A DNA stretch of 64,000 nucleotides from Cognatilysobacter tabacisoli (GCF_003586305.1 NZ_KZ987400.1:282635-346634); one strand, 5' to 3'. Shown: positions 26,063 through 35,017, counted from the first letter of the stretch. Notes: generated by a model not told the origin, from the sequence alone. Numbers and translations: made by a program.

Positions 26063-27700
26063 TCAGCGTGCGGCGAGGTCGAACGAGATGCTGATGCGCT
26101 CGCCGGGGCCGGTGTACGGCAGCGTCCGGTGGAACAGGTACGACGGGAACAGCAGCAGCGTGCCGACCCGCGGGCGCACCGTGCGCACGGCGTGCTCCGG
26201 CCAGCCGCGCAGGTGCGCGTACGGGCGGCCGAACTCGATCCACCCGGCGTGCGCCGGGTCCTCGTCGGCGATCGCGTCCGGCAGCGTCACGTAGTACGCG
26301 CCCGACAGCCACGAGTCCTCGTGGATGTGGGTGTCGATGTAGCCGGCCTGCGCGGCCTGGGTCGCCCACACGTGCAGCCGGTAGGCGCCGGGCACATGCC
26401 GCAGGAACGCGTCGCCGGCGCGCTGCGCGTCCGGCAGCGCGCGGCAGCGGGCGAGGAACGCGTCGATCGCCTCGCGCAGTCGCCGCTCGAAACCGGTGAT
26501 CGCCGCGGTGCGGTCGGTGAGCAGGTCGCCGCTGAGGAAGGCATTGCGCGCGGCGAGCCCGGCCGGCTCCCAGCGCTGCTGGCTGTGCCGGCGGATGTCG
26601 TCGGCGAGCGCGGCGTGGAATGCCGCCGCGTCGGCGAACTGCGGCGGCGGCTCGAGCGCGACCGCGTGCACGTGCCGGTGCAGCCCGAGCAGGTCGAGCG
26701 CCGCGTCGGCGCGGCCGTCGGCGGCCAGCGCCAGCCCGAGGTGCGCGATCGCCCGCTGGTCGTCCGGCTGCCGAAGCAGCGCATCGTCGAGGGCGACCAC
26801 CGCCTCGGCCGCGCGGCGATCCTGCAGCAGCGCGATGCCGTGCTGTCGGCGAAGTGCCGGGCGGTCGACGCCGCGCGCGATCGCGGCCGCGTACGTTGCG
26901 GCCGCGTCGGCCGGGCGCTGGTTCAGCAGCAGCTGCTCGCCGAGCGTGTCGACGGTGTCGGCGTCGTCCGGCGCCAGTGCGCAGGCCTGGCGGGCGTGCG
27001 CCTCGGCCCGGGCCGGCTCGCCGAGCTTGCGCAGCAGCACCGCCGCATTGCGGTGCGCCTCGGCCAACGCCGGGTCGAGCGCGAGCGCGCGCAGCGCGTG
27101 CGCCAGCCCCTGCTCCAGCGACGGGCGGTCGAAGAGGTTCGACAGCAGCGCGGCCAGCGCCTGGTGCGCGCCGGCCGCGTCGGGGCGCAGCGCCAGCGCC
27201 GCGCGCGCGGCGACGATCGCGGCCGGGTACTGCTGCAGTCGGCCGTGCGCCGCGGCGAGGTTGTTCCACGCTTCGACCCACTGCGGGTCGCGCGCCGTCG
27301 CGGCGGCGAAGCCGTCGACGGCCGCGTCGAAGCGCCCCAGCACGAACGCAGCCGTGCCGTAGCGGAACGCGGCGCGCGGCTCGGCCGGCAGGCCGGCCAT
27401 CGCCGCGCGCAATGGCGCGATCGCGCCGTCCGCGTCGCCGCGCTGCAGGCGCACGCTGCCGAACTCGAATGCGATCGCCGCATCGTCCGGGCGCAGCGCC
27501 GCCGCGCGCGCGAGCGCCGCCTCCGCGCCCGCGGCGTCGCCGAGCTGCTGGCGCGCCATCGCGAGCATCCGCCATGCGTCGACGCCGGCCGGTGCGGTCG
27601 CGATCGCCTGTTCGCACAGCGCCCGCGCCTCATCGGGGCGACCGCACTGCAGCGCCGTCCACGCCTGCCGCAACGCGGCCGCCGCGCCCGCAGCGCTCAC
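26063..27700 (-). CDS. TPR protein with C-terminal 2OG-Fe(II) oxygenase domain
   Basis: A 545-residue protein. About residues 1-330 form tandem tetratricopeptide repeats ('AEAALARAAALRPDDAAIAF', 'EAWNNLAAAHGRLQQYPAAI'). The last 120 residues are a 2OG-FeII_Oxy_5-type domain: 'THIHEDSWLSGAYYVTLPD' carries the metal-site region and 'LLLFPSYLFHRTLPYTG' the distal His, with 'RISISFDL' as the 2-oxoglutarate Arg. The start is GTG 27700, which overlaps the stop of the upstream oxygenase gene as GTGA. It is probably a hydroxylase that uses TPRs to grip a protein or peptide substrate. The substrate is unknown. Confidence 0.82.
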   Translation of the reverse strand: MSAAGAAAALRQAWTALQCGRPDEARALCEQAIATAPAGVDAWRMLAMARQQLGDAAGAEAALARAAALRPDDAAIAFEFGSVRLQRGDADGAIAPLRAAMAGLPAEPRAAFRYGTAAFVLGRFDAAVDGFAAATARDPQWVEAWNNLAAAHGRLQQYPAAIVAARAALALRPDAAGAHQALAALLSNLFDRPSLEQGLAHALRALALDPALAEAHRNAAVLLRKLGEPARAEAHARQACALAPDDADTVDTLGEQLLLNQRPADAAATYAAAIARGVDRPALRRQHGIALLQDRRAAEAVVALDDALLRQPDDQRAIAHLGLALAADGRADAALDLLGLHRHVHAVALEPPPQFADAAAFHAALADDIRRHSQQRWEPAGLAARNAFLSGDLLTDRTAAITGFERRLREAIDAFLARCRALPDAQRAGDAFLRHVPGAYRLHVWATQAAQAGYIDTHIHEDSWLSGAYYVTLPDAIADEDPAHAGWIEFGRPYAHLRGWPEHAVRTVRPRVGTLLLFPSYLFHRTLPYTGPGERISISFDLAAR

Positions 27701-28398
27701 GCGAGCAGCCACCCCGTGATCGCGAGCCGGTCCTGGCCCGCCCACGGCGCGACCAGCGACACCGCGTGCGAGGCCGGCACCGCGAACAGCGACAGCGCGT
27801 TCCAGCGCGGCAGCATCGTGTCGACCACGCGGCCGTCGTCGCCGATGAACTGCAGCAGGCCGCCCCAGTCCGCGCGCCAGTGCGGCGTCAGGTTCAGCAC
27901 GTACGCGTACAGCCGGCCTTCGCTGGCGTCTTCGTCGTTGTGCTCGCGAAGGAACTGGCCGCGCCGGTAGCGCGTCGCCTGCGCGTTGATCCGGCGCACC
28001 CGCGCGTCGCCGGTCAGCGCGCGCATGAAGGCCAGGTACTCGGGCGTGTTGAACAGCTCGAGCACGCGGTGCAGCAGCAGGTCCGGATCGCGGCCCTCGC
28101 GGTAGGCCGTCACCATCATGTAGCTGTCGTAGGCGAAGCGGAACGCGTCGCCGGCATCGCGGGCGATGTCGTGCAGCAGTGCGTCGCGATCGCCTGCGGG
28201 CATCGCCGCGTACGCCGCGTGCGCGATCGTGCGCGCGCCGGCCGCGTCGCGCAGCGCCAGCGTCCACGGCACCTCGTCGGCGAGGCAGCCGCGCAGTCGC
28301 TCGGCGGCGTCGGGCTGCAGGAACTCCGGCACCTGCACCCGGCGATCGCGCGCCAGCGCGTCGTGCCAGGCCCGGACGTCGATCGCGGGGTTGATCAT
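27697..28398 (-). CDS. 2OG-Fe(II) oxygenase
   Basis: A 233-residue Fe(II)/2-oxoglutarate dioxygenase related to prolyl-4-hydroxylase/Tpa1 types. The HxD motif is 'REHNDEDASEGRLYAYVLNL', the distal His is in 'VPASHAVSLVAP', and the 2OG-binding Arg is in 'DRLAITGWLL'. ATG 28398 is chosen because the upstream in-frame extension overlaps the intergenic gap and has no domain content. It is followed with a 4-bp overlap by a second oxygenase fused to TPRs, so two hydroxylases are made together. This suggests a two-step or two-site protein modification, which is inference. Confidence 0.85.
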   Translation of the reverse strand: MINPAIDVRAWHDALARDRRVQVPEFLQPDAAERLRGCLADEVPWTLALRDAAGARTIAHAAYAAMPAGDRDALLHDIARDAGDAFRFAYDSYMMVTAYREGRDPDLLLHRVLELFNTPEYLAFMRALTGDARVRRINAQATRYRRGQFLREHNDEDASEGRLYAYVLNLTPHWRADWGGLLQFIGDDGRVVDTMLPRWNALSLFAVPASHAVSLVAPWAGQDRLAITGWLLA

Positions 28399-28423
28399 GG
28401 GTGTCGGCTCGATGCCCGCCCGC

Positions 28424-30139
28424 TCAGTACCCGGCGGCCTGGCCGTCCTTGCGCGATTCGCTGGCGCCGACGTAGCCGCCGTTCGGGTTGACCATGATCG
28501 CCTGGTAGCCGCCGTACGGGCCGTCGGCAAAGCGCACCGAGTGGCCCTTGCGCATCAGCGCGCGCACGGTCTCGTACGGGAAGCCCGATTCGAGGTCGAG
28601 CTCGCCGCCGTCGGCCATCGCGGTCGCCTGCCCGGCCGGGTCGGTCGAGCCGTCGTGCTGGATGCGCGGCGCGTCGCCGGCCTCCTGCAGGTTCATGCCG
28701 AAGTCGACGAGGTTCATGATGATCTGCGCGTGGCCCTGCGGCTGCATCGCGCCGCCCATCACGCCGAAGCTGAGCCACGGCTTGCCGCCCTTGGTCGCGA
28801 ACGCCGGGATGATCGTGTGGAACGGGCGCTTGCCCGGCGCGAACGTGTTGGCGTGGCCTTCCTTGAGGACGAACTGCTCGCCGCGGTCCTGGAAGATGAA
28901 GCCCAGCCCCGGCGGCGCCATGCCGCTGCCCATGCCGCGGTAGTTCGACTGGATCAGCGAGACCATCATGCCGTCCGCGTCGGCGGTGGTCAGGTAGATC
29001 GTGTCGCCCTCGTTGAGCTCGGGGATCACGCCCGGTTCGGCCGCGCGCGCGGCACGGTCCAGCGAGATCAGCTTGCCGCGCTCGCGCGCGTAAGCCTTCG
29101 AGATCAGCCGCGCGGTCGGCGCCTTGTAGTAGTCCGGGTCGGCGTACGACGCGGCGCGGTCGGCGAACGCGAGCTTCTTGGCCTCGGTGAACAGGTGCAC
29201 GTGCTCCGGGCTGCCGAAGCCGTACGACTTCAGGTCGTACGGCTCGAGCAGGTTGAGGATCTGCAGCGCGGCGATGCCCTGGCCGTTCGGCGGCAGCTCC
29301 CACACGTCGACGCCGCGGTAGTTGGTGCTGACCGGCTCGACCCACTCGCCGGCGTGCGCGGCAAGGTCCTCATAGGCCAGGAAGCCGTCGTTTGCCTTGA
29401 AGTACGCGTCGATCGTGCGCGCGATCGCGCCCTTGTAGAACGCGTCGCGTCCGCCGTCGGCGATCGCCTGCAGCGTGTCGGCCAGGTTCGGGTTCTTCCA
29501 CGTCTCGCCGGTGCGCGGCGCGCGGCGCCCGTCCTGGCCGCCGTCGACGGTGAACTGCTCGGTGAAGCCGGGCCACTTGCCGAGCACCGGCACCGAGCGG
29601 TTCCAGTAGTAGGCGATGGTCTCGTGCACGGGGTGGCCGTTGCGCGCGTACGCGATCGTCGGCGCGAGGTTCTGCGCCATCGTCCGCCTGCCGAAGCGCG
29701 CGTGCAGCGCGAACCACGCGTCGACGGTGCCCGGCACCGTCACCGGCAGTGGGCCGTGCGGCGGTATGTCGGTCAGCCCGCGGCGCTGGAACTCGGCCAG
29801 CGTCAGCGCCTTCGGCGAGCGGCCGGAGCCGTTGTAGCCGTGCAGCTTCTTCGTCTTCGGGTCCCAGACGATCGCGAACAGGTCGCCGCCGATGCCGTTG
29901 CCGGTCGGCTCCATCAGCCCGAGCGCGGCGTTGGCGGCGATCGCCGCGTCCATCGCGCTGCCGCCCGCCTTCATCACGTCGAGCGCGATCTGGGTCGCCA
30001 GCGGGTGCGAGGTCGCGGCGATCGCGCTCGGCGCGTAGACCTCGCTGCGCGTCGCGAACGGCTGCCCGGTGATGCGGTCGGCCGCGACGGCCGTCAGCGG
30101 CAGGCACAGGGCCACGGTAAGGCTGAGCAGGCGGCGCAT
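28424..30139 (-). CDS. ggt: Gamma-glutamyltransferase
   Basis: A 571-residue periplasmic proenzyme with a signal peptide ('LLSLTVALCLPLTAVA'). It self-cleaves at a Thr to give two subunits that hydrolyse or transfer gamma-glutamyl groups, chiefly from glutathione. The likely catalytic residue is T384 in 'DTIYLTTADADGMMVS'. Other signatures are 'NGIGGDLFAIVWD' and 'GGAMQPQGHAQIIMNLVDFG'. The length matches the family. A -10 motif TACGAT lies 34 nt upstream. The downstream oxygenase gene starts 25 bp after its stop and may be cotranscribed. Confidence 0.94.
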   Translation of the reverse strand: MRRLLSLTVALCLPLTAVAADRITGQPFATRSEVYAPSAIAATSHPLATQIALDVMKAGGSAMDAAIAANAALGLMEPTGNGIGGDLFAIVWDPKTKKLHGYNGSGRSPKALTLAEFQRRGLTDIPPHGPLPVTVPGTVDAWFALHARFGRRTMAQNLAPTIAYARNGHPVHETIAYYWNRSVPVLGKWPGFTEQFTVDGGQDGRRAPRTGETWKNPNLADTLQAIADGGRDAFYKGAIARTIDAYFKANDGFLAYEDLAAHAGEWVEPVSTNYRGVDVWELPPNGQGIAALQILNLLEPYDLKSYGFGSPEHVHLFTEAKKLAFADRAASYADPDYYKAPTARLISKAYARERGKLISLDRAARAAEPGVIPELNEGDTIYLTTADADGMMVSLIQSNYRGMGSGMAPPGLGFIFQDRGEQFVLKEGHANTFAPGKRPFHTIIPAFATKGGKPWLSFGVMGGAMQPQGHAQIIMNLVDFGMNLQEAGDAPRIQHDGSTDPAGQATAMADGGELDLESGFPYETVRALMRKGHSVRFADGPYGGYQAIMVNPNGGYVGASESRKDGQAAGY

Positions 30140-30173
30140 GGACGGACCTCGGCACGGCGGAAGACGGGCGCCG

Positions 30174-30179
30174 ATCGTA
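30174..30179 (-). promoter_or_regulatory. Candidate -10 (GC-TACGAT) for ggt
   Basis: The minus strand reads GCTACGATCGG, 34 nt before the ggt ATG. It matches the recurring GCTAnnnT class. Confidence 0.45.
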
Positions 30180-30266
30180 GCCTGCGCTGACGGCCCCGAC
30201 CCATCGACCTTCGGCGGGTGCCGCGTTCAGCCGTGCGGCAGCCGGCGTCGGGCCGTGCCGCGCCGC

Positions 30267-30272
30267 TACAAT
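30267..30272 (+). promoter_or_regulatory. Candidate -10 (GC-TACAAT) for the TPR/sulfotransferase-like gene
   Basis: GCTACAATCGA, 32 nt before the ATG at 30305. It matches TATAAT at 5 of 6 positions. No clear -35 is visible. Confidence 0.5.
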
Positions 30273-30304
30273 CGACCGCTTACGTCACGAATCCAGAGCC
30301 GTCC

Positions 30305-32374
30305 ATGTACGAACCGACCCTCCAGGCCCTGCGCGGCGGCGATGCCACCGGCGCCCTCGCGGCCGCCCGCGACCTCGTTGCCGCGCAGCCGAACGACCCG
30401 ACCGCGCACCGGCTGCTCGCCGCGGCGCTGCGGCTCGGCGGCGACCGCGCCGGCGCGATCGCCGCGGTGGACCACGCGCTCGGCCTGGCCCCGGACGACG
30501 CCAGCCTGCACCTCGAGCGCGCCGGCCTGCTGCTGGCCGAGCGCCAGGTCGACGAGGCGCAGGCCGCGCTCGCCCGCACGATTGGTTTGGACCCGAACCA
30601 GTTCCCGGCGTACATCGTGCAGGCGCAGCTGGCGATCGGCCGCGGCGACCTCGACGAGGCCGAGCGCATCAGCCGCATCGCCGCGCGCATCGCGCCCGAG
30701 CACCCGCACGTGGCGGCGATCGAAGGCACGCTCGCGCTGCGCCGCGGCGATGCCGACCGGAGCCTGGCGATCCTCAGCACCGCGTCGTCGCGCTTCCCGG
30801 ACGAGCCGCAGCTGCGCCACGCGCTCGGCTTCGCTTACCTGGCCAAGGGCCACTTCGCGTTCGCCGAGCAGGCGTTCCGCGGCATGCTCGAACGCGACCC
30901 GGCGTCGCGCCCGCTGCGCGCGCTGGTCGCCGACGTCGTGCGCCGCCAGGGCCGCGCCGCCGAGGCCGCCGACGAACTGCTGCCGCTGCTCGACGGCGAC
31001 GACGCGTCGCCGGCGCTGCACATGCTGGTCGGCGAGATGGAGCTCGAAGCCGGACGCAACGAGCGCGCGCTCGAGCGCCTGCTGACCGCGTTCGCCGCGC
31101 AGCCGGGCAACCCGCGCACGCTCGGCGGGCTGGTCGAAGCGTGGCGCCGGCTCGGTGACCAGGACGGCGCCCGCCAGGCGCTGGACCAGGCGCTGGCCGA
31201 GCACCCGCGCGAGCCCGGACTGTGGCACGCGCGGCTGGCGGTCGAGCCGTTCGCCGGCGACGAGGCGCGCGCGATCGTGCAGCGCTGGATCGAGGCGATG
31301 CCGGACTTCATCCCGTCGCTGGAGGCGCAGGTCACGCTGCACGACGTCGCCGGCGACGCCGGCGCGGCCGAGGCCGTCGCCCGGCGCATCACCGAGCTCG
31401 AGCCCGGCCACACCCAGGCCGAGCTGCGCGTGCTCGACGGGCTGATGCGGCGCGAGCCGACCGCCGCGATCGCGCGCGTGCAGGACCTGCTCGGCCGCGC
31501 CGAGGACCCGAACGTCAAGCGCTCGCTGCGCCAGCTGCTCGGCCACGCGTTCGACGCCGCGGGCGACCGCGCCGCGGCCGTGGCGACGTGGGCGGGGCTG
31601 CACGCGGAGGTCGTCGACCGCCGCCTGCCGCTGCCGACGCCGACCGACGCGCTCGGCGAACTGCCGCCGCTGGCGCCGGTGCCGGACCCGGCCCCGGCGG
31701 TGCTGTGGCTGTGGGGCGCGCCGGGTTCGCTGGTCGAGCGCATCGCGCTGAACTTCGAGATGACCGGCGGCCCGCTGCGCGCCGACCGCTACGGCGCGAC
31801 GCCGCCGACCGACGCGCTGCAGCGCTACGGCACCGCGCAGGCGCTGGTCGACGGCCAGCTCGACGGCGCCGCGCTGGTCGCCGAGTGGCGCGCGGCGCTG
31901 CCGGGCCGCGGCATCGACGACGGCCAGGTGTTCGACTGGCTGCTGTGGTGGGACAACGCGCTGCTGCACGCGCTGCGCCCGCACCTGCCGGAGGCGGTGG
32001 TGATGTTTGCCGTGCGCGACCCGCGCGACATGCTGCTCGAGTGGCTGGCGCACGGCTCGCCGGCGCCGTTCGCGCTGGCCTCGCCGGAGGTCGGCGCGCA
32101 GTGGCTGGCGACGATGCTCGGGCAGATCGCGGACGTGCACGAGGGCGAGCTGTTCCCGCACCGCCTGGTGAAGATGGACGACATCGCCGCCGACCCGGTC
32201 GCGCTGGCGCAGGCGGTCGGCGACGCGCTCGAGTTCTCGCTGCCGACGGTGCCGGCCGAGGCGCTCGGTCCGGTGCGCTTCGCCGCCGGCCACTGGCGCG
32301 CCTACGCCGAACCGCTCGCCGCGGCCTTCGCCACGCTGGCCCCGGTCGCCCGTCGCCTCGGCTACGCCGACTGA
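30305..32374 (+). CDS. TPR protein with degenerate sulfotransferase-like C-terminal domain
   Basis: A 689-residue protein. About residues 1-450 are tandem TPRs. The last 210 residues resemble a P-loop sulfotransferase. 'VMFAVRDPRDMLLEWLAHGS' matches the 3'-phosphate-binding block, and 'LVKMDDIAADPVALAQAVGD' the C-terminal helix. The 5'-phosphosulfate loop is 'WLWGAPGSLVERIAL', which lacks the usual R-S-G-T, so PAPS-dependent activity is doubtful. ATG 30305 follows a TACAAT -10 by 32 nt. It is divergent from ggt. The TPR plus enzyme-like tail parallels the TPR/2OG gene 3 kb away; both may act on proteins. Confidence 0.75.
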   Translation: MYEPTLQALRGGDATGALAAARDLVAAQPNDPTAHRLLAAALRLGGDRAGAIAAVDHALGLAPDDASLHLERAGLLLAERQVDEAQAALARTIGLDPNQFPAYIVQAQLAIGRGDLDEAERISRIAARIAPEHPHVAAIEGTLALRRGDADRSLAILSTASSRFPDEPQLRHALGFAYLAKGHFAFAEQAFRGMLERDPASRPLRALVADVVRRQGRAAEAADELLPLLDGDDASPALHMLVGEMELEAGRNERALERLLTAFAAQPGNPRTLGGLVEAWRRLGDQDGARQALDQALAEHPREPGLWHARLAVEPFAGDEARAIVQRWIEAMPDFIPSLEAQVTLHDVAGDAGAAEAVARRITELEPGHTQAELRVLDGLMRREPTAAIARVQDLLGRAEDPNVKRSLRQLLGHAFDAAGDRAAAVATWAGLHAEVVDRRLPLPTPTDALGELPPLAPVPDPAPAVLWLWGAPGSLVERIALNFEMTGGPLRADRYGATPPTDALQRYGTAQALVDGQLDGAALVAEWRAALPGRGIDDGQVFDWLLWWDNALLHALRPHLPEAVVMFAVRDPRDMLLEWLAHGSPAPFALASPEVGAQWLATMLGQIADVHEGELFPHRLVKMDDIAADPVALAQAVGDALEFSLPTVPAEALGPVRFAAGHWRAYAEPLAAAFATLAPVARRLGYAD

Positions 32375-32411
32375 CGGATACTGCTGCGGCCACCGACCCG
32401 AGACGCACCCG

Positions 32412-32876
32412 ATGACGCCTGCCCTGCCTGCCCGCCGCGCGCTGCACCGGGGACTCGTCGCTGCCGTCGTCGCGTTCGCGCTCGCGCCGTCGGCCGCGTT
32501 CGCCGCCGACGGCGTCTACAAGTGCAGCAGCGGCGGCCGCGTCGCGTACCAGGATCACCCGTGCGACGGCGCGCGCGAAGGTGCGCGCGGCGACGCGCAG
32601 GACCTGTCGGTGCTGTTCGCCCGGGTGCGCGCCAGCGAGCAGGAGCTCACCGCGCTGGAGCAGGCGCGCAGCGGCCAGATGCAGGCGCTGGAGAAGAAGC
32701 GCCGGCGCGCGGCCGACCCCGCGCCGGTCGCCGCCGAGATCGCCACGGTCGAACGCGAGTGGTCGCAGCGGCTGGCTGCGACCCGCGCGCGCCGCGACGC
32801 GACCCTCGCGACGATCCGGGCACGCTGCCCGCGCGGCGCCAGCGAGACCGACGGCCGCACCACCTGCGCCCGCTGA
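32412..32876 (+). CDS. DUF4124-domain periplasmic protein
   Basis: A 154-residue protein with a signal peptide ('LVAAVVAFALAPSAAFAAD') and the short DUF4124 signature 'GVYKCSSGGRVAYQDHPCDG', with its pair of Cys likely disulfide-bonded. A helical coiled-coil-like region (about 60-130) follows, and two further Cys lie near the end. Function is unknown in the family. It starts 38 bp after the TPR/sulfotransferase-like gene and may share its transcript. Confidence 0.8.
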   Translation: MTPALPARRALHRGLVAAVVAFALAPSAAFAADGVYKCSSGGRVAYQDHPCDGAREGARGDAQDLSVLFARVRASEQELTALEQARSGQMQALEKKRRRAADPAPVAAEIATVEREWSQRLAATRARRDATLATIRARCPRGASETDGRTTCAR

Positions 32877-32914
32877 GCCGGGTGCGCACCGACTTCCCCT
32901 CGCAGGAGCCCCGC

Positions 32915-33541
32915 ATGCGCCTCCACAGCGACAGCTTCGAACACCGCCACCGCCTGCCGGCCGAATTCGCCGCCGGCCAGCGCACCGCCGACGGCGTCGG
33001 CTTCGCGCCGAACCGCAACCCGCACCTGGCGTGGGACGACGTGCCGGCCGGCACGCGCTCGTTCGCGCTGCTGTGCATCGACCCCGACGTGCCGACGGTG
33101 CCGGAGATGGTCGGCCGCGACGACGTGCAGATCCCGGCCGACCAGCCGCGCTGCGACTTCGTCCACTGGGCGATCGTCGACCTCGCCGCCGACCTGCGCG
33201 CGATCGCCGCCGGTGCGTGCAGCGACGGCGTCGTGCCGCACGGCGAGGCCGCGCCCGACGGCCCGGCCGGCAGCCGGCAGGGGCTCAACGACTACACCGG
33301 CTGGTTCGCCGGCGACCCGGCGATGGCCGGCGACTGGCGCGGCTACGACGGCCCGTTTCCGCCGCCGAACGACCTGCGCCTGCACCGCTATTTCTTCCGC
33401 CTGTACGCGCTCGACGTCGCCACGCTCGACCTGCCGGAGCGCTTCACCGCCGCCGACGTGCAGCGCGCGATGCACGGCCACGTGCTCGACGAGGTCGCAA
33501 TCCACGCGACCTACTCGCTGAACCCGTCAGTCCAAGGCTGA
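32915..33541 (+). CDS. YbhB/YbcL-type PEBP-family protein
   Basis: A 208-residue protein of the phosphatidylethanolamine-binding (Raf kinase inhibitor-like) family. The ligand-site signatures are 'LLCIDPDVPTV' (DPD), 'FVHWAIVDL' (xHW) and 'HRYFFRLYALD'. ATG 32915 has GGAG 6 nt upstream; longer in-frame extensions overlap the previous gene and lack homology. The ligand is unknown; it appears cytosolic because no signal peptide is seen. Confidence 0.88.
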   Translation: MRLHSDSFEHRHRLPAEFAAGQRTADGVGFAPNRNPHLAWDDVPAGTRSFALLCIDPDVPTVPEMVGRDDVQIPADQPRCDFVHWAIVDLAADLRAIAAGACSDGVVPHGEAAPDGPAGSRQGLNDYTGWFAGDPAMAGDWRGYDGPFPPPNDLRLHRYFFRLYALDVATLDLPERFTAADVQRAMHGHVLDEVAIHATYSLNPSVQG

Positions 33542-33590
33542 GCGGCGCGGCCGCCGCGCGCCGCGTGGCGGCCACGATGCCGATCCCGCG

Positions 33591-33974
33591 ATGAGCCGAC
33601 CGGGCTGGCGTGCGCGCGTCGCGGCGTTGAAGCGCGACGTGCTGACCGTCTATTTCGCCGCCCGCGACCCGCGCCTGCCGTGGCCGGTGCGCGCGCTGGC
33701 GCTGGCGATCGCGGCCTACGCGCTGAGCCCGATCGACCTGATCCCCGACGTCATCCCGGTGCTCGGGCTGCTCGACGACCTGGTCCTGCTGCCGCTGGGC
33801 ATCGCGCTGGTGGTGCGGCTGACGCCGCCGGCGGTGCTCGAGGCGGCCCGCGCGCGCGCCGCGACCGCGGACGTGCGCCCGTCGAGCGCCGCGGCGGTGG
33901 CCGTCATCGTCGCGCTGTGGGCGGTCGCGCTGGCGTGGCTGGCGCGCCTCGCCTGGCGCGCGTGGTCGGCCTGA
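33591..33974 (+). CDS. YkvA-family membrane protein (DUF1232)
   Basis: A 127-residue protein. The DUF1232 core 'AYALSPIDLIPDVIPVLGLLDDLVLLPLG' region (about residues 42-70) is unmistakable, and a C-terminal membrane helix follows ('AVAVIVALWAVALAWLARL'). Function is unknown in the family. It converges with uppP, with 21 bp between the stops. Confidence 0.88.
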   Translation: MSRPGWRARVAALKRDVLTVYFAARDPRLPWPVRALALAIAAYALSPIDLIPDVIPVLGLLDDLVLLPLGIALVVRLTPPAVLEAARARAATADVRPSSAAAVAVIVALWAVALAWLARLAWRAWSA

Positions 33975-33995
33975 GCGGCCGCGCCGGGGCGCGGA

Positions 33996-34844
33996 TCAGG
34001 AGCCCGACGGCACCAGCAGCAGCAGCGCGGCGCCGAGCACGAAGCGGTAGATCGCGAACGCGGTGAAGCGGTGGGTCTGGATGTAGCGCAGCAGCCACTT
34101 CACCGCGAGGAAGGCCGTGACCGCCGACGCGACGAACGCCACCGCCAGCGCGGCCCAGTCCTCGTTGGCCGCTGCCGGCGTGCCGGCCACGTCAAGCAGC
34201 TCGTACGCGGTCGCGGCGAACATCGTCGGGATCCCGACCAGGAACGCGAACTCGGTGGCCGCGGCGCGGTGGGTGGTGCCGGCCAGCAGCGCGACGAAGA
34301 TCGTCGCCGCCGAACGCGAGGTGCCGGGAAACACGCCGGCGACGACCTGGGCGATGCCGACCAGCACGGCCACGTTCCACGTGATAGCGCTGCGCTCGCC
34401 GAGCGCCTTCGCGCGGCGCGCGGCGAAGTGCTCGGCCGCGATCATCCACACGCCGCCGAGCACCAGCGCCCACGCGACCGGTGCGACCTCGTCGGGCAGC
34501 TCGAAGCCGAGCTGCTTGACCAGCACGCCGAGCACTGCGGTCACCCCGAACGCGGTCGCCAGCTTGTACGCGTAGTCGCGAGGCGGCTGGCCGTACACGG
34601 TCGCCAGCGCGCCCTCGCGCGGCGCGTGCGGGCGCAGGAAGCTCATCGCCAGCTGCCACAGCCGCTCGCGGTAGATCAGCACCACCGCGAGGATCGCGCC
34701 GGCCTGGATCGAGATGTTGAACAGGTCGCTGCGCGGGCCGAGCCAGTGCTGGGCGATCAGCAGGTGGCCGGTGCTGGAGATCGGCAGGAACTCGGTGATG
34801 CCTTCGATGATGCCGAGCAGCAGCGCGGCGAGCAGGTCGGTCAT
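33996..34844 (-). CDS. uppP: Undecaprenyl-diphosphatase
   Basis: A 282-residue polytopic membrane protein of the BacA/UppP type. It dephosphorylates undecaprenyl pyrophosphate to recycle the lipid carrier for peptidoglycan and other envelope polymers. The two active-site blocks are intact: 'EGITEFLPISSTGHLLIA' (residues about 15-32) and 'GVFPGTSRSAATI'. ATG 34844 is used; the seven residues upstream in frame are not conserved in the family. A TATGCT -10 lies 44 nt upstream. Confidence 0.95.
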   Translation of the reverse strand: MTDLLAALLLGIIEGITEFLPISSTGHLLIAQHWLGPRSDLFNISIQAGAILAVVLIYRERLWQLAMSFLRPHAPREGALATVYGQPPRDYAYKLATAFGVTAVLGVLVKQLGFELPDEVAPVAWALVLGGVWMIAAEHFAARRAKALGERSAITWNVAVLVGIAQVVAGVFPGTSRSAATIFVALLAGTTHRAAATEFAFLVGIPTMFAATAYELLDVAGTPAAANEDWAALAVAFVASAVTAFLAVKWLLRYIQTHRFTAFAIYRFVLGAALLLLVPSGS

Positions 34845-34888
34845 GCGGGGGTCCGGGGCAGGCATCGGGACGGGCGAAAACGCGCGCC

Positions 34889-34894
34889 AGCATA
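34889..34894 (-). promoter_or_regulatory. Candidate -10 (GC-TATGCT) for uppP
   Basis: The minus strand reads GCTATGCTGGC. It lies 44 nt before the uppP ATG and belongs to the recurring GCTAnnnT class. Confidence 0.4.
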
Positions 34895-34907
34895 GCCGAA
34901 CGCGCCG

Positions 34908-34924
34908 CGCACCAAAGCGGTGCA
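34908..34924 (+). promoter_or_regulatory. NtrC-like enhancer site 1 of glnA
   Basis: CGCACC-AAAGC-GGTGCA matches the NtrC consensus TGCACC-N5-GGTGCA at 11 of 12 positions. Its centre is at about -128 from the predicted sigma-54 start. Confidence 0.8.
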
Positions 34925-34939
34925 GATTGCAATGAGGAC

Positions 34940-34956
34940 TGCTTCTGTTTGGGGCA
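34940..34956 (+). promoter_or_regulatory. NtrC-like enhancer site 2 of glnA
   Basis: TGCTTC-TGTTT-GGGGCA matches the NtrC consensus at 9 of 12 positions. Its centre is 32 bp from site 1, the same three-turn spacing as the two strong sites of the E. coli glnA enhancer. Confidence 0.6.
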
Positions 34957-35017
34957 GATGCGGCAGCGCGGCAGCGCGCTTGCGTTACAGATCAGTCACT
35001 TAGACCGGGCCAAGACT

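Noticed and set aside
26620-28491. Long plus-strand open frames opposite the 2OG oxygenase genes
   Set aside because: Low-complexity Arg/Pro-rich translation and no start signals; the minus strand carries recognisable domains.
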